22,910 nt of DNA, taken from contig DNDO01000200.1 of NCBI GenBank assembly GCA_003484265.1, positions 9,921 through 32,830 of the forward strand, written 5' to 3'. Numbering within the stretch: position 1 is the stretch's first letter; each line of letters starts with the position of its first letter. This DNA comes from Anaerolineae bacterium. Lineage in GTDB: Bacteria; Chloroflexota; Anaerolineae; Anaerolineales; Villigracilaceae. The position numbers and the translations under genes are program-made. This document shows, piece by piece, positions 1 to 8,144 of this stretch. The notes beneath the pieces are model-generated. The model ran no database searches. It was not told the DNA's origin and saw only the letters and a list, made by a program, of their open reading frames with translations.

Positions 1-845
1 ATGAGAATGATCACAACCAAGCTGATGATGAGCCATTCGGGAAATAGATCTGTAACGCTGTAGGGAACGAACCAGTGGACGGCTTTTTCAACAGTCGTTT
101 CAAAGTTTCCCTGAGGATTGGGTGGCAGGCGTGTTCCGAATAGAATCCCTGTTTGCAAATAGCTGTGAAAGTAAACCCAAAACAGAGTTGGCAAAATCGT
201 TAGTAGACCGAATACCCCAGCTTGAAAGATACCCTTCCTCCAATCTCTTCGATAAATAACAAATATGATCGATGAGGCTGTCAGGATATGTGTCAATCCC
301 GCATAGCGTAATAATGGGGAAGCGGCGCAAAATAGCCCGATGATAACAAGATTCTTTTGTGACGGATTTTCGATATATTTTGTGATCGCGATCAATATGA
401 TGAGCGATAGCGCGAGGAACAACAAATCAGAGAGGATGTTTGAAGCCATGCGGAGTAATGAGAGCGATGTGACGAATACCCCGCTCCCAATGAATGCATA
501 CAAAAAGGACTTAGGAAACAGAATGCGAAAGAATTTTCCCGCCAACCAGATCGTCAAACCAAAGGTTAGGATGTTGAGATACTGTGCAATGACAAAAACG
601 TCTGCCCGAGTGACGAAGCCAATGATCGCAATGATTATCGAGTAGATTGGCGGGAACTGTGTGAGCGGCACACCAAGGTATTCGATGAATCCGTTTCCTT
701 TGATCAAATTTTCAGCAGTGGATAAATATCTTGCTCCGTCGGTTGCCAGCCCAGCTCCAAATCTGTATGTGACGATAAACGCGAATGACATTCCCAATAG
801 TGAGATTGCCAGCAAGTAATACGAAAAAACCTTCTCCCTGCTCAT
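1..845 (-). CDS. Membrane glycosyltransferase (GT39/ArnT-like), C-terminus cut by window edge
   Basis: The minus strand is open from an ATG at 845 to the window edge, giving 281 codons without a stop. The protein is very hydrophobic. After a first membrane segment (residues 9-26) comes a short loop with the sequence ATDGARYLSTAENLIKGNGF. An acidic residue in this first loop followed by an aromatic and a GxGF-like motif is typical of the polyprenol-phosphate-sugar dependent GT-C transferases (PMT_2/ArnT/GT39 group). Further membrane helices follow at about 68-82, 88-103, 115-133, 140-157, 168-180, 190-204 and 218-235. The expected role is transfer of a sugar from a lipid carrier on the outer membrane face, but the substrate cannot be read from the sequence. 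It lies 14 bp after the lutB-lutC fusion, and a TAAAAT box (859-854) sits 8 nt before the ATG, so it may have its own promoter. The family call is moderate and the gene itself is secure. Confidence 0.8.
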   Translation of the reverse strand, partial: MSREKVFSYYLLAISLLGMSFAFIVTYRFGAGLATDGARYLSTAENLIKGNGFIEYLGVPLTQFPPIYSIIIAIIGFVTRADVFVIAQYLNILTFGLTIWLAGKFFRILFPKSFLYAFIGSGVFVTSLSLLRMASNILSDLLFLALSLIILIAITKYIENPSQKNLVIIGLFCAASPLLRYAGLTHILTASSIIFVIYRRDWRKGIFQAGVFGLLTILPTLFWVYFHSYLQTGILFGTRLPPNPQGNFETTVEKAVHWFVPYSVTDLFPEWLIISLVVIIL

Positions 846-853
846 GTTCGCGG

Positions 854-859
854 ATTTTA
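854..859 (-). promoter_or_regulatory. -10-like box before the glycosyltransferase
   Basis: TAAAAT read on the minus strand lies 8 nt before the ATG at 845 and overlaps the end of the lutB-lutC gene. There is no clear Shine-Dalgarno sequence between it and the ATG. This fits a leaderless or near-leaderless transcript. It is a pattern match only. Confidence 0.4.
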
Positions 860-2854
860 TCACGGCACCAAAAAGACTACGACTTCGCCTGGTCCATGCA
901 CGCCTATGGTATGAGACATTTCTATATCGCCTGTACGTGATGGTCCCGTAATAAACACAGCGGATTTGGACTCCTTAGTTAGATTGATCGCGTTTTCGAG
1001 CGATGGATATATGTCGGATTCTTTCAATACTGCCAAATGGATTTCAGGCAAGAGCGACGCATATAATTTGTCACCTCCATCATTTGCCTCCAAAATGGAC
1101 CCGGTATCTGCCAGACCGCAGATAGCCTTTGTCACCCCGACACGGATCGAGACATTACGTTCGTGACTGACAGTGATCCCTGCAAGTTGAAGTTCGTCTT
1201 CGTCCAAAATATTTGGCTCAAGATGGATTTGGTTGACGCCCTTCGACTCGAGAAACTCAATAACTTTAATGGTTAGATCGTTTTCTGCAATGTGTATAAC
1301 TTGTCCGCTGACTTTGGTGAGTTCCTCGACAAACTGTCCGATTTTTTCTATCTGAACCGAAAGCCCCTTTGGGGACGAAAAGACATCGGGCTGGCTAAGT
1401 GCTTCTTTTTTTTCTTCCTTGGTAATCATTATGTCCTTCGAGGCTTCGCGGTTAAATTGCTCGCGGAATGTCCGCCTTGCAAATCTTGGCAAGTCTTTGC
1501 TATAGCCCCAGCCTGTGAATGCGGGGAGGTGGATGTACTCGCTGAAAGGAGAAAGAAGGTAAGTTCCCAGTGATGCGAATTTTTGGGAGAAGGCAAACAG
1601 CCTCGGGTAAGTCGCGATGCGTGCGTATGTCTTGAGAAAAATTCGTGACAGGATGGACAATCCATTGGTTTTCGATCTTAAGTCTATGGTCGGTGATTGT
1701 TCAGCCCTCACGCGAGTCAATAGTTTCGGCAGATCAATATCGACGGGACAGGCATCTTTGCACGCGCCGCACAGCGATGATGCTTGCGCAAGCGGGACGA
1801 ATTCGCTTCCAAATAATCCCGCTGAGATAACCGACCCTATGGGACCGGGATACACACTGTTGTAGGCGTGCCCGCCGATTTCGCGGAAAACAGGACACGC
1901 GTTCATGCACGCGCCGCATCGGATGCAGAGCAGGGATTCGTTGAGCGGTGAGCTGCGGAGTTTGGTGCGGCCGTTGTCGATGATGATGACGTGGCGTTGT
2001 TGGTGAGGCAGGGGGCGATGGATGATCTGTGTGTAGACGCTAAGTTTTTGCCCAGTGGCGGAGCGGGGGAGCAACGAGAGCATGAGTGCGAGATCGTCGA
2101 GGTTGCGGACGAGGCGTTCCATGCCCATCAGTGCGATGTGGATCGGCGGCAGGGATGTGACCATGCGTCCGTTGCCTTCATTGGTGACGAGACAGATGCC
2201 GCCCGTTTCTGCGACGCCGAAGTTTACGCCGCTGATGCCGACATCGGCTGTCAGGAAAACGTCGCGTAATATTTTGCGGGCGGTATTTGTCATCGTGGGG
2301 ATGTCTTCGGTGTAGGGAACGCCGAGTTTTTCATGGAAGAGTTGACCTACATCGGTGCGGCGTAAATGCACGGCAGGCGTGATGATGTGACTTGGCCTTT
2401 CGTTTCGCAATTGGATGATGTATTCGCCAAGGTCGGTTTCGACCACCCGCATCCCCTTAGCTTCGAGGGCATGGTTGAGGTTGATCTCTTCTGTGACCAT
2501 GGATTTGGATTTGGCGATCAGTAGGGGCGAGGCATTCCCTTCGGGCACTAAAGCCTTCTCCCCTACAATATCAAAGATAATATTTATCGCCTCATTCGCA
2601 TTCTCCGCACGGTGGATAATAATTCCGTTTTGCTCGGCATTGCTTGTAAATTGCTCAAGGTAACCTTCAAGATTCTCAATTGCATCCGCGCGGACAGCGT
2701 GCGCGCGTTGGCGCCTCTCCCTCCAATCGGGCAGGGACTCGAATGCGGTCGCGCGCCCGTTGGTGCGCCGCTCTGCGTTGGCATCCAGCGCGGTCTGAAG
2801 AGTTTCGTTCGCCAATGATTTGCGAATACGCGCGCGAAAATCTGTTTCGCTCAT
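860..2854 (-). CDS. lutB: LutB-LutC fusion: lactate-oxidation iron-sulfur protein
   Basis: This 664-residue protein joins two subunits that are separate in Bacillus subtilis. Residues 1 to about 470 match LutB/YkgF: an N-terminal LUD domain (VGISGVNFGVAETGGICLV), a first cysteine cluster CIRCGACMNACP (about 308-319) and a second CGACKDACP (about 360-368), which together would bind two 4Fe-4S clusters. Residues from about 480 to 664 are a second LUD (LutC/YkgG) domain with AICGLADTGSI and the C-terminal GPSRTGDIE and HGPGEVVVFLV motifs. LutABC oxidises L-lactate to pyruvate in the cytoplasm in characterised bacteria. With lutA two genes upstream, this operon encodes all three parts in two proteins. 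The start ATG overlaps the stop of the methyltransferase gene (TAATG), which suggests translational coupling. The exact substrate is inferred from the family, since LUD proteins are not all lactate enzymes. Confidence 0.9.
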   Translation of the reverse strand: MSETDFRARIRKSLANETLQTALDANAERRTNGRATAFESLPDWRERRQRAHAVRADAIENLEGYLEQFTSNAEQNGIIIHRAENANEAINIIFDIVGEKALVPEGNASPLLIAKSKSMVTEEINLNHALEAKGMRVVETDLGEYIIQLRNERPSHIITPAVHLRRTDVGQLFHEKLGVPYTEDIPTMTNTARKILRDVFLTADVGISGVNFGVAETGGICLVTNEGNGRMVTSLPPIHIALMGMERLVRNLDDLALMLSLLPRSATGQKLSVYTQIIHRPLPHQQRHVIIIDNGRTKLRSSPLNESLLCIRCGACMNACPVFREIGGHAYNSVYPGPIGSVISAGLFGSEFVPLAQASSLCGACKDACPVDIDLPKLLTRVRAEQSPTIDLRSKTNGLSILSRIFLKTYARIATYPRLFAFSQKFASLGTYLLSPFSEYIHLPAFTGWGYSKDLPRFARRTFREQFNREASKDIMITKEEKKEALSQPDVFSSPKGLSVQIEKIGQFVEELTKVSGQVIHIAENDLTIKVIEFLESKGVNQIHLEPNILDEDELQLAGITVSHERNVSIRVGVTKAICGLADTGSILEANDGGDKLYASLLPEIHLAVLKESDIYPSLENAINLTKESKSAVFITGPSRTGDIEMSHTIGVHGPGEVVVFLVP

Positions 2855-3564
2855 TAACTCTTTTCCCTGCCTATATATAGCCCGCGTCCAGCCAAGCCTT
2901 TTTTATCATGGGTAACCTTCAATCCGGCGGAATGGAAGGCATCCAAATATTCTTCGTGAGTGAACAGGCCCAATACGTGTTGCTCGCTGCTGTGTGTTAT
3001 TCCATTTGGCGTGCCGACCAAATACTGGAAATTGATGATTGACTTTTTGCCTCTTTGTCCGCTGTGGCTCATGCGGATGATTTTCAAATCGGGCTTATCT
3101 ACTTGAAGTGTGAAGACTCGTCCAGGATTCCACTGTTCCGGTGTGAACCAGGGCTCGACGAGTAGGACGCCACCAGGAAGCAGATGATTGCTCATGGTCT
3201 TGATCGCCTTGCGTAGATTAGTTTTTGTTCTTACATACCCGATGGAACTGAACAGGCAAGTGACAATGTGGAATTGACGGCTCAAGTCAAAACTGATCAT
3301 GTCGCCTTTGGTAAAACGAATCCCTGGATGTTTCTTGCGAGCGATCGATAACATTTTCGAATCAATGTCAAGCCCCTCAACTTGATAATACCGATTGAGA
3401 TAACCTGCATGAATACCTGTCCCGCAAGCTGCATCGAGGAGGGAGTCGCCCGTCGATTTTTTGTGTTTTTGAATGAAGAGACGCGTTTTCTTAACTTCTG
3501 CGAGATAATCCTTGCCGAGCGCAGAATAGAGTTCATCATAATATTTTGCTGAATTTGAAAACAT
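2854..3564 (-). CDS. Class I SAM-dependent methyltransferase
   Basis: This is a 236-residue methyltransferase of the Methyltransf_25/TylM1-DesVI type. Motif I is LLDAACGTGIHAGYL (about 42-56), the acidic end of strand 2 is GLDID (64-68), and GDM at about 87-89 follows. The segment FSSIGYV and the post-motif LLPGGVLLVEPWF are typical of small-molecule N-methyltransferases that act on amino sugars, but the substrate is unknown. The start is well supported: AGGAG lies 7 nt before the ATG. The gene is 14 bp after lutA and its stop overlaps the start of the lutB-lutC fusion, so it is co-transcribed with the lactate genes and separates lutA from lutBC. Nothing in the sequence explains why a methyltransferase sits inside this operon. 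Confidence 0.88.
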   Translation of the reverse strand: MFSNSAKYYDELYSALGKDYLAEVKKTRLFIQKHKKSTGDSLLDAACGTGIHAGYLNRYYQVEGLDIDSKMLSIARKKHPGIRFTKGDMISFDLSRQFHIVTCLFSSIGYVRTKTNLRKAIKTMSNHLLPGGVLLVEPWFTPEQWNPGRVFTLQVDKPDLKIIRMSHSGQRGKKSIINFQYLVGTPNGITHSSEQHVLGLFTHEEYLDAFHSAGLKVTHDKKGLAGRGLYIGREKS

Positions 3565-3578
3565 GATTTTCTCCTGAG

Positions 3579-4304
3579 CTAGCGATGGTTGAGCAGTTCA
3601 GCGATGTGGATCACTTTTTGTTGTTTCTTCTGCCTATGCAATCCGCCTGCAATATGCAGAAGACATCCCGATTCGGTAACCACTAAAGTATTGGACTGTG
3701 TCTGATCCAAATTGCTGATCTTTCGCTTGAGCCATTCGGCAGAAAGTTCAGGATGTTCCATAGAGAATATCCCGCCAAATCCGCAGCATGATTCAGCTTC
3801 TGGCAATTCAACGATATTTGCGCCTTTGACATTTTCGAGCAATGCGCGCGGTTGACGGTCAATATTCATGGCGCGCAGAGTATGACAGGAAGGATGATAG
3901 GTGAGAGTTCCTTCCCAGTGTGCACCAAGGTCGGTCACGCCGATTTTGTCCACGATGAATTCTGTAAATTCATATACTCTTGATGCAAGGGATTGTGCAC
4001 GGGCCAGCCAAACGGGATCTTCTGCGAATAATTCGATATATCCATGTTTGATCATGTGGGCGCAGGAACCGGATGGGATGACAATATCTCCCGTTGTTTT
4101 CTCGAACACGCGGATGGTATGTTCTACGGAGGGGCGTGCTTCGTCACGCAAACCCGCGTTGAAGATCGCCTGTCCGCAACATGTCTGATCAGGTGCGAAT
4201 TCCACGTCTGTGCCGAGGCGGCGGAGAATGTCTACGACGGCTGTACCAGTTTTGGGGTAGAAAGAATCGACGAGACATGTAACGAACAGTTGTACAGTAT
4301 TCAC
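3579..4304 (-). CDS. lutA: LutA-like CCG-domain Fe-S oxidoreductase subunit
   Basis: This 241-residue protein has two cysteine-rich (CCG) domains. The first carries C10, C42-C43 (TCCGQAIFNAG) and C81 (SGSCAHM). The second has C140 (HPSCHTLR), C173-C174 (SCCGFGGIFS) and C214 (ESGCL). This is the layout of LutA/YkgE and of the C-terminal half of glycolate oxidase GlcF and heterodisulfide reductase HdrB, which hold a non-cubane or related Fe-S cluster. The usual LutA length is about 240 residues, so the protein is complete. It is the first gene of the run lutA, methyltransferase, lutBC. The start is a GTG at 4304, with a TAAAAT box ending 6 nt before it, so the transcript is probably leaderless. 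It diverges from glgP, with about 47 bp between the two start codons. Confidence 0.88.
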   Translation of the reverse strand: MNTVQLFVTCLVDSFYPKTGTAVVDILRRLGTDVEFAPDQTCCGQAIFNAGLRDEARPSVEHTIRVFEKTTGDIVIPSGSCAHMIKHGYIELFAEDPVWLARAQSLASRVYEFTEFIVDKIGVTDLGAHWEGTLTYHPSCHTLRAMNIDRQPRALLENVKGANIVELPEAESCCGFGGIFSMEHPELSAEWLKRKISNLDQTQSNTLVVTESGCLLHIAGGLHRQKKQQKVIHIAELLNHR

Positions 4305-4310
4305 AATTCA

Positions 4311-4316
4311 ATTTTA
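4311..4316 (-). promoter_or_regulatory. -10 box of lutA operon
   Basis: TAAAAT on the minus strand is separated by only 6 nt from the GTG of lutA. Transcription would begin at or within a base or two of the start codon. No good -35 hexamer is visible 16-18 nt upstream. Confidence 0.5.
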
Positions 4317-4336
4317 TCCCAATTAAATTATTGAGG

Positions 4337-4342
4337 TATCAT
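4337..4342 (+). promoter_or_regulatory. Possible -10 box of glgP
   Basis: TATCAT lies 9 nt before the ATG at 4352 in the short divergent region shared with lutA. There is no strong Shine-Dalgarno sequence at a normal distance; GAGG at 4333-4336 is 15 nt from the ATG. This is weaker than the other -10 matches in the window. Confidence 0.35.
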
Positions 4343-4351
4343 TGTGCGGTT

Positions 4352-6487
4352 ATGACAAATTTTCAAACACAATTTCCTTCTATCGATCTTCCCAAAAAAC
4401 TGGCACGCCTTGCCGAGCTGGCATACAACCTCTGGTGGACGTGGCAGCCTGAAGCGGGTCGCCTGTTCGCACAACTCGACCGCGCGATGTGGGAGAGATT
4501 AAATCACAACCCCATCAGAATGTTGCACGAGGTTGAGCGCGCCCGATTGAACGAGATCATCAAGGACAAGGATTATATGAATTCATATAAGCGTGTCTTT
4601 GCGGATTTCGATTCATACATGTCCCAGCAGGACACCTGGACTCAACAGACTCAGCCCAAGATCGATTCAAATTCCATTGCTTATTTTTCGATGGAGTTTG
4701 GCCTGCACGAAACCCTCCCAATCTACTCGGGCGGGCTTGGCGTGCTGGCCGGCGATCATCTAAAAGAGGCGAGCGATCTTGGCCTGCCATTGACTGGCGT
4801 TGGCTTTATGTACGCACAGGGTTATTTCTCACAGCGCATCAGCGAAGACGGCTGGCAGGAAGCCTTGAACAATCCGTTGATTTTCGAGAATCTGCCGGCG
4901 CTTCTTGTATTGAAGGATGGAAAGCCGGTAACAGTCTCAGTAGAACTGCCAGATCGAAAGATATCCCTGCAAGTGTGGGAAGTCCGCGTGGGGCGCATCG
5001 CTCTATACCTTCTTGATTCAAACGTCGACAGTAATTCGGATTATGATCGTGTCTTAACCGCGCGGTTGTACTGGTCTGATCTAGACCGCCGTATCATGCA
5101 GGAAGTGATGTTGGGAATTGGCGGCGTGCGCATGTTGCGCGTATTGAACGTCAACCCGGCAGTCTGGCATATGAACGAGGGTCATGCAGCATTCCTGACG
5201 CTTGAGCGCGCACGTGAATTGGTGGAGAAAGGCGACACTTTTGAAACCGCCATCGAAAAGACGCGCGGACAAAACGTCTTCACCACACATACGCCCGTCC
5301 CTGCGGGAAATGACGAGTTCCCGCTTTGGCTGATGGATAAATACCTTGCCGCAGTCTGGCCTCAACTGGGACTCAACCGTGAGCAGTTCTATGACCTCGC
5401 GCGGCATGAACAGTCGTATGGCGAAACATTCAGCATGGGTGTGCTCGCGTTGCGTTCATCTAATGGGCGTAACGGTGTTTCCGAATTGCACGGACATGTG
5501 GCACGTGATATGTGGAAATTCCTATGGAGCGATAAAAAAGTGGACGATGTTCCGATCACACATATCACGAACGGAGTTCATACCGCCAATTGGATGGCCC
5601 GCCGCTTACGCATGTTGCTTGACGTTCACCTCGGCGAAAGCTGGATGGAAAGGTTGGACGAAACAGAATTATGGGACAAGCTTGACAGCCTATCCGATGA
5701 AGCCTTGTGGGAAGTTCGCCAGCATCTCAAACGAAAGATGAATTTCTATCTGCGCGAACGCGTCCGTGACCGTTGGACGATAGGCGGCTTCCATCCTGTC
5801 CAGGTCGTGTCTGCGGGGGTGATGTTGAATCCCTATGTGTTGACAATAGGTTTTGCGCGCCGCTTTGCAACCTATAAGCGTGCAAGTCTCATCCTTTCGG
5901 ATGTGGAACGCCTGTTGGACGTTATCAACCGCCCCAACATGCCGGTGCAAATCGTCTTTGCAGGCAAGGCGCATCCTGCCGATGAACCTGGCAAGCAATT
6001 GATCCAGAAGATATACCGCACGGTCAAGCGCGCCGAAACAGGCGGACGATTGGTCTTCGTCGAAGATTATGATATGAATCTTGCCCGTTATCTGGTGCAA
6101 GGTGTGGATGTATGGCTCAACACTCCGCGTCGACCATTGGAGGCAAGCGGTACATCAGGTATGAAAGCGGGATTGAACGGGGCATTGAACTTCTCCATCC
6201 TGGACGGTTGGTGGCGTGAATCGTTCAATGGCAAGAACGGCTGGTCCATTGGAGAAGATAAGCACACGGAAGTCACTGACGCGCAGGATCAAGCCGATGC
6301 GAAAGATCTCTACAACAAACTTGAGAATGAGATCATTCCCATGTACTATGAACGCGATATCAACAACATCCCTGTTGAGTGGGTTGGGCGGATGAAAGAA
6401 TCGATCAAGACAGTCACCCCGCAGTTTTCCACTCGGCGCATGGTCAAAGAGTATGTAGAAAAGTTGTATTCGAAGGCGATAGAGTAA
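4352..6487 (+). CDS. glgP: Alpha-glucan (glycogen/maltodextrin) phosphorylase, GT35
   Basis: This 711-residue phosphorylase releases glucose 1-phosphate from alpha-1,4-glucans such as glycogen. The N-terminus (LARLAELAYNLWWTWQPEA, about 12-30) is the DUF3417 region that marks the shorter bacterial/archaeal phosphorylases. YFSMEFGL and YSGGLGVLAGDHLKEASD give the substrate and phosphate region, and HMNEGHAAF and FTTHTPVPAGND lie in the middle. The pyridoxal-phosphate lysine is in EASGTSGMKAGLNGALN at about K605. I place the start at the ATG at 4352. An in-frame TTG 21 nt upstream would add only seven residues that do not resemble the family, and a -10-like box lies between the two. The rhodanese gene begins 3 bp after the stop and is probably co-transcribed. 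The lower-confidence point is only the exact start. Confidence 0.93.
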   Translation: MTNFQTQFPSIDLPKKLARLAELAYNLWWTWQPEAGRLFAQLDRAMWERLNHNPIRMLHEVERARLNEIIKDKDYMNSYKRVFADFDSYMSQQDTWTQQTQPKIDSNSIAYFSMEFGLHETLPIYSGGLGVLAGDHLKEASDLGLPLTGVGFMYAQGYFSQRISEDGWQEALNNPLIFENLPALLVLKDGKPVTVSVELPDRKISLQVWEVRVGRIALYLLDSNVDSNSDYDRVLTARLYWSDLDRRIMQEVMLGIGGVRMLRVLNVNPAVWHMNEGHAAFLTLERARELVEKGDTFETAIEKTRGQNVFTTHTPVPAGNDEFPLWLMDKYLAAVWPQLGLNREQFYDLARHEQSYGETFSMGVLALRSSNGRNGVSELHGHVARDMWKFLWSDKKVDDVPITHITNGVHTANWMARRLRMLLDVHLGESWMERLDETELWDKLDSLSDEALWEVRQHLKRKMNFYLRERVRDRWTIGGFHPVQVVSAGVMLNPYVLTIGFARRFATYKRASLILSDVERLLDVINRPNMPVQIVFAGKAHPADEPGKQLIQKIYRTVKRAETGGRLVFVEDYDMNLARYLVQGVDVWLNTPRRPLEASGTSGMKAGLNGALNFSILDGWWRESFNGKNGWSIGEDKHTEVTDAQDQADAKDLYNKLENEIIPMYYERDINNIPVEWVGRMKESIKTVTPQFSTRRMVKEYVEKLYSKAIE

Positions 6488-6490
6488 ATT

Positions 6491-6835
6491 ATGATCCCTG
6501 AAATTAATGTTACCGATCTTTCTGAAAAACTAGAATCCGAAGACAAGTTCATCCTGCTTGATGTCCGTGAACTTCAAGAGTTGGACTTTGCCAAGGTAAC
6601 AGACAGCAGACTAGAGGTTACACCCATGAGCCGCCTGTCACAGGAAGGCACGAACGCCTTGTCAGAGTCGGCACGGGCGAAGGACGCAACGATATATGTG
6701 ATGTGTCATCATGGCAACCGCAGTATGCAGGTCGCCGCGTGGCTCGCACAGCAGGGGTGGAAAAACGTTTTCAATGTTAGCGGAGGCATAGATGCTTTCG
6801 CGCGTAGGATCGATCAATCGATTGGGCTGTATTGA
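6491..6835 (+). CDS. Single-domain rhodanese sulfurtransferase
   Basis: This 114-residue protein is one rhodanese domain. It begins with the strand and loop LLDVRELQELDFAKV (22-36) and contains the active-site loop CHHGNRS (72-78), in which C72 would carry the persulfide, followed by AAWLAQQGWKNVFNVSGGIDAF. It resembles the GlpE/PspE/moeB-associated rhodanese domains. It most likely moves sulfur from thiosulfate or a persulfide donor to an acceptor in the cytoplasm; the partner is unknown. The gene starts 3 bp after glgP, with no strong ribosome binding site (GAGTAA upstream), so translation may be coupled to glgP. The pairing with glycogen breakdown has no obvious functional meaning. A hairpin terminator follows about 40 bp downstream. 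Confidence 0.88.
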   Translation: MIPEINVTDLSEKLESEDKFILLDVRELQELDFAKVTDSRLEVTPMSRLSQEGTNALSESARAKDATIYVMCHHGNRSMQVAAWLAQQGWKNVFNVSGGIDAFARRIDQSIGLY

Positions 6836-6875
6836 TCGGATGCAGATTTGAATTTTGAATAGGTCGCAAATAAAA

Positions 6876-6910
6876 TGAAGGTTGAGGAATAACACGGTCC
6901 TCAACCTTCA
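6876..6910. terminator. Hairpin terminator between convergent genes
   Basis: A perfect 13-bp inverted repeat, TGAAGGTTGAGGA (6876-6888) with its complement at 6898-6910, encloses a 9-nt loop. On the minus strand it is followed by TTTTATTT, so it is a convincing intrinsic terminator for the aminopeptidase gene. On the plus strand the tail AAAATTT is weaker, but it may still end the glgP-rhodanese transcript. Confidence 0.8.
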
Positions 6911-6935
6911 AAATTTAATCAATTGTGTTTAAATT

Positions 6936-8060
6936 TTATTTCCCGAACACAAACTGACCATTCTTATAGAACAACTCGCCGTCTACAAGGATCTCTGAGT
7001 CGGTGCGGAGGTCGCAGATCATGTCCCAGTGGATTGCGGACTTATTCTTCGACCCCGTTTCGGGGTAGCCTGCGCCGAGCGCCATGTGGAATGTGCCACC
7101 GATCTTTTCGTCGAAGAGGATGTTGCCCGTGAACTTGTCGATGTCAAAGTTTGTGCCGATGGCATATTCACCAAGATAACGCGACCCGTCGTCAGACTCG
7201 AGCATCTTGAATAGATACTCTTGATTCTTTTCTGCTTTTGCCTGTTCGACACGCCCTCGGTTGAAGGTCAACTCTGCGCCTTCGACAGCCACACCGCCAT
7301 AAATGGCGGGATAGGTGAATTTCACCCATCCGTTGACCGAGTCTTCGACGGGTCCGGTGTATATCTCGCCATCTGGCATGTTGTACATCCCCGTCGAGTT
7401 CATGAATTTGCGCCCCTTGATCGAGAGCGTTAGATCGACATTAGGTCCGCGCATCACAACCTGACTTTTACCAACCAGCCAGTCAATTGCTTTTTGCTGC
7501 CCAGCAGCTGTGCTTTTCCAAAATGAGATTGGGTCATCTTCATGTGCATGGACGGCGTTGTAAACGAAATCCTCGTAATCTTTTAGGCTCATCCCTGCAT
7601 CCTGGGCATAGGCATCGGTGGGGAAGAGGGTGGTGACCCACTTGAACGAGCCCTCCGCGCCGCGTCTCATTTGAGCCGCTGTTATCGAACTGATCGCCTT
7701 CCCGCGCCGCTGTGCCTTTACCGGGTCCAGGCTTGATGTGCCGCGCGTATTCGTCATCGAATGGATGCGGATGCGGCTTTCGAACTGGTCGTATGCCACC
7801 TTGTGAAATGTTGGAACGAAATCCAACTGCGCGTCATTAGCATATGTCAGATACAGGTCGTCCTGAACGAACGGCACCATACCGGGGAAGCCGACCATCG
7901 GGTGCGGGTGACCGCCTTTTTCCAGAATCTGGACATATAGCTCGCGCACAAGCGGTTCGGCGGCTGTTGTCGCTTCGATGAGCACGCGGTCGCCGGGATC
8001 GATGCGGGCGGAATGTTCCACTAAAACTTTTGCGAATTTTTGGACACGTGAATCAGACAC
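6936..8060 (-). CDS. M29 family aminopeptidase (AmpS/AmpT/PepS-like)
   Basis: This 374-residue protein has the length and motifs of M29 metallo-aminopeptidases, cytoplasmic enzymes that remove N-terminal residues using two metal ions. Candidate metal or catalytic residues are E232 (NMPDGEIYTGP), E298 (LGEYAIGTN), E318 and H325 (FDEKIGGTFHMALG), and H344 and D346 (SAIHWDMI). The N-terminal domain ends near residue 190 and the metal-binding half follows. The start is a GTG at 8060, preceded by AGGAG at a 9-nt spacing, and an extended -10 box lies further upstream. The gene stands alone on the minus strand between two plus-strand transcription units and is divergent from the Rieske gene. M29 enzymes often appear several times in a genome with differing specificities, so the peptide substrate is not known. 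Confidence 0.92.
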   Translation of the reverse strand: MSDSRVQKFAKVLVEHSARIDPGDRVLIEATTAAEPLVRELYVQILEKGGHPHPMVGFPGMVPFVQDDLYLTYANDAQLDFVPTFHKVAYDQFESRIRIHSMTNTRGTSSLDPVKAQRRGKAISSITAAQMRRGAEGSFKWVTTLFPTDAYAQDAGMSLKDYEDFVYNAVHAHEDDPISFWKSTAAGQQKAIDWLVGKSQVVMRGPNVDLTLSIKGRKFMNSTGMYNMPDGEIYTGPVEDSVNGWVKFTYPAIYGGVAVEGAELTFNRGRVEQAKAEKNQEYLFKMLESDDGSRYLGEYAIGTNFDIDKFTGNILFDEKIGGTFHMALGAGYPETGSKNKSAIHWDMICDLRTDSEILVDGELFYKNGQFVFGK

Positions 8061-8093
8061 GTTGTTTCTCCTGAATGAAATAAGAACTCAAAA

Positions 8094-8099
8094 ATTATA
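8094..8099 (-). promoter_or_regulatory. Extended -10 promoter of the aminopeptidase
   Basis: Minus-strand TGATATAAT contains a perfect TATAAT with the TGn extension. The predicted start of transcription gives a leader of about 25 nt that includes the AGGAG ribosome binding site. The promoter is back-to-back with that of the Rieske gene, so the two may compete. Confidence 0.6.
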
Positions 8100-8115
8100 T
8101 CATCCCTTTCTCGGC

Positions 8116-8121
8116 TAAAAT
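8116..8121 (+). promoter_or_regulatory. -10 box of the Rieske oxygenase gene
   Basis: TAAAAT lies only 2 nt before an in-frame ATG at 8124. Transcription would therefore begin inside or after that codon, which favours the ATG at 8145 as the true start, preceded by AGGAG at 8128-8132. Confidence 0.45.
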
Positions 8122-8144
8122 TGATGCAGGAGAAGTACCAATCT

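Noticed and set aside
340..645. Plus-strand ORF of 101 residues at the left end
   Set aside because: It is antisense to the membrane glycosyltransferase, which is open over the whole left end and has clear membrane helices.
4331..4351. TTG start of glgP at 4331
   Set aside because: It adds seven residues of no family resemblance and the candidate -10 box lies between it and the ATG at 4352.
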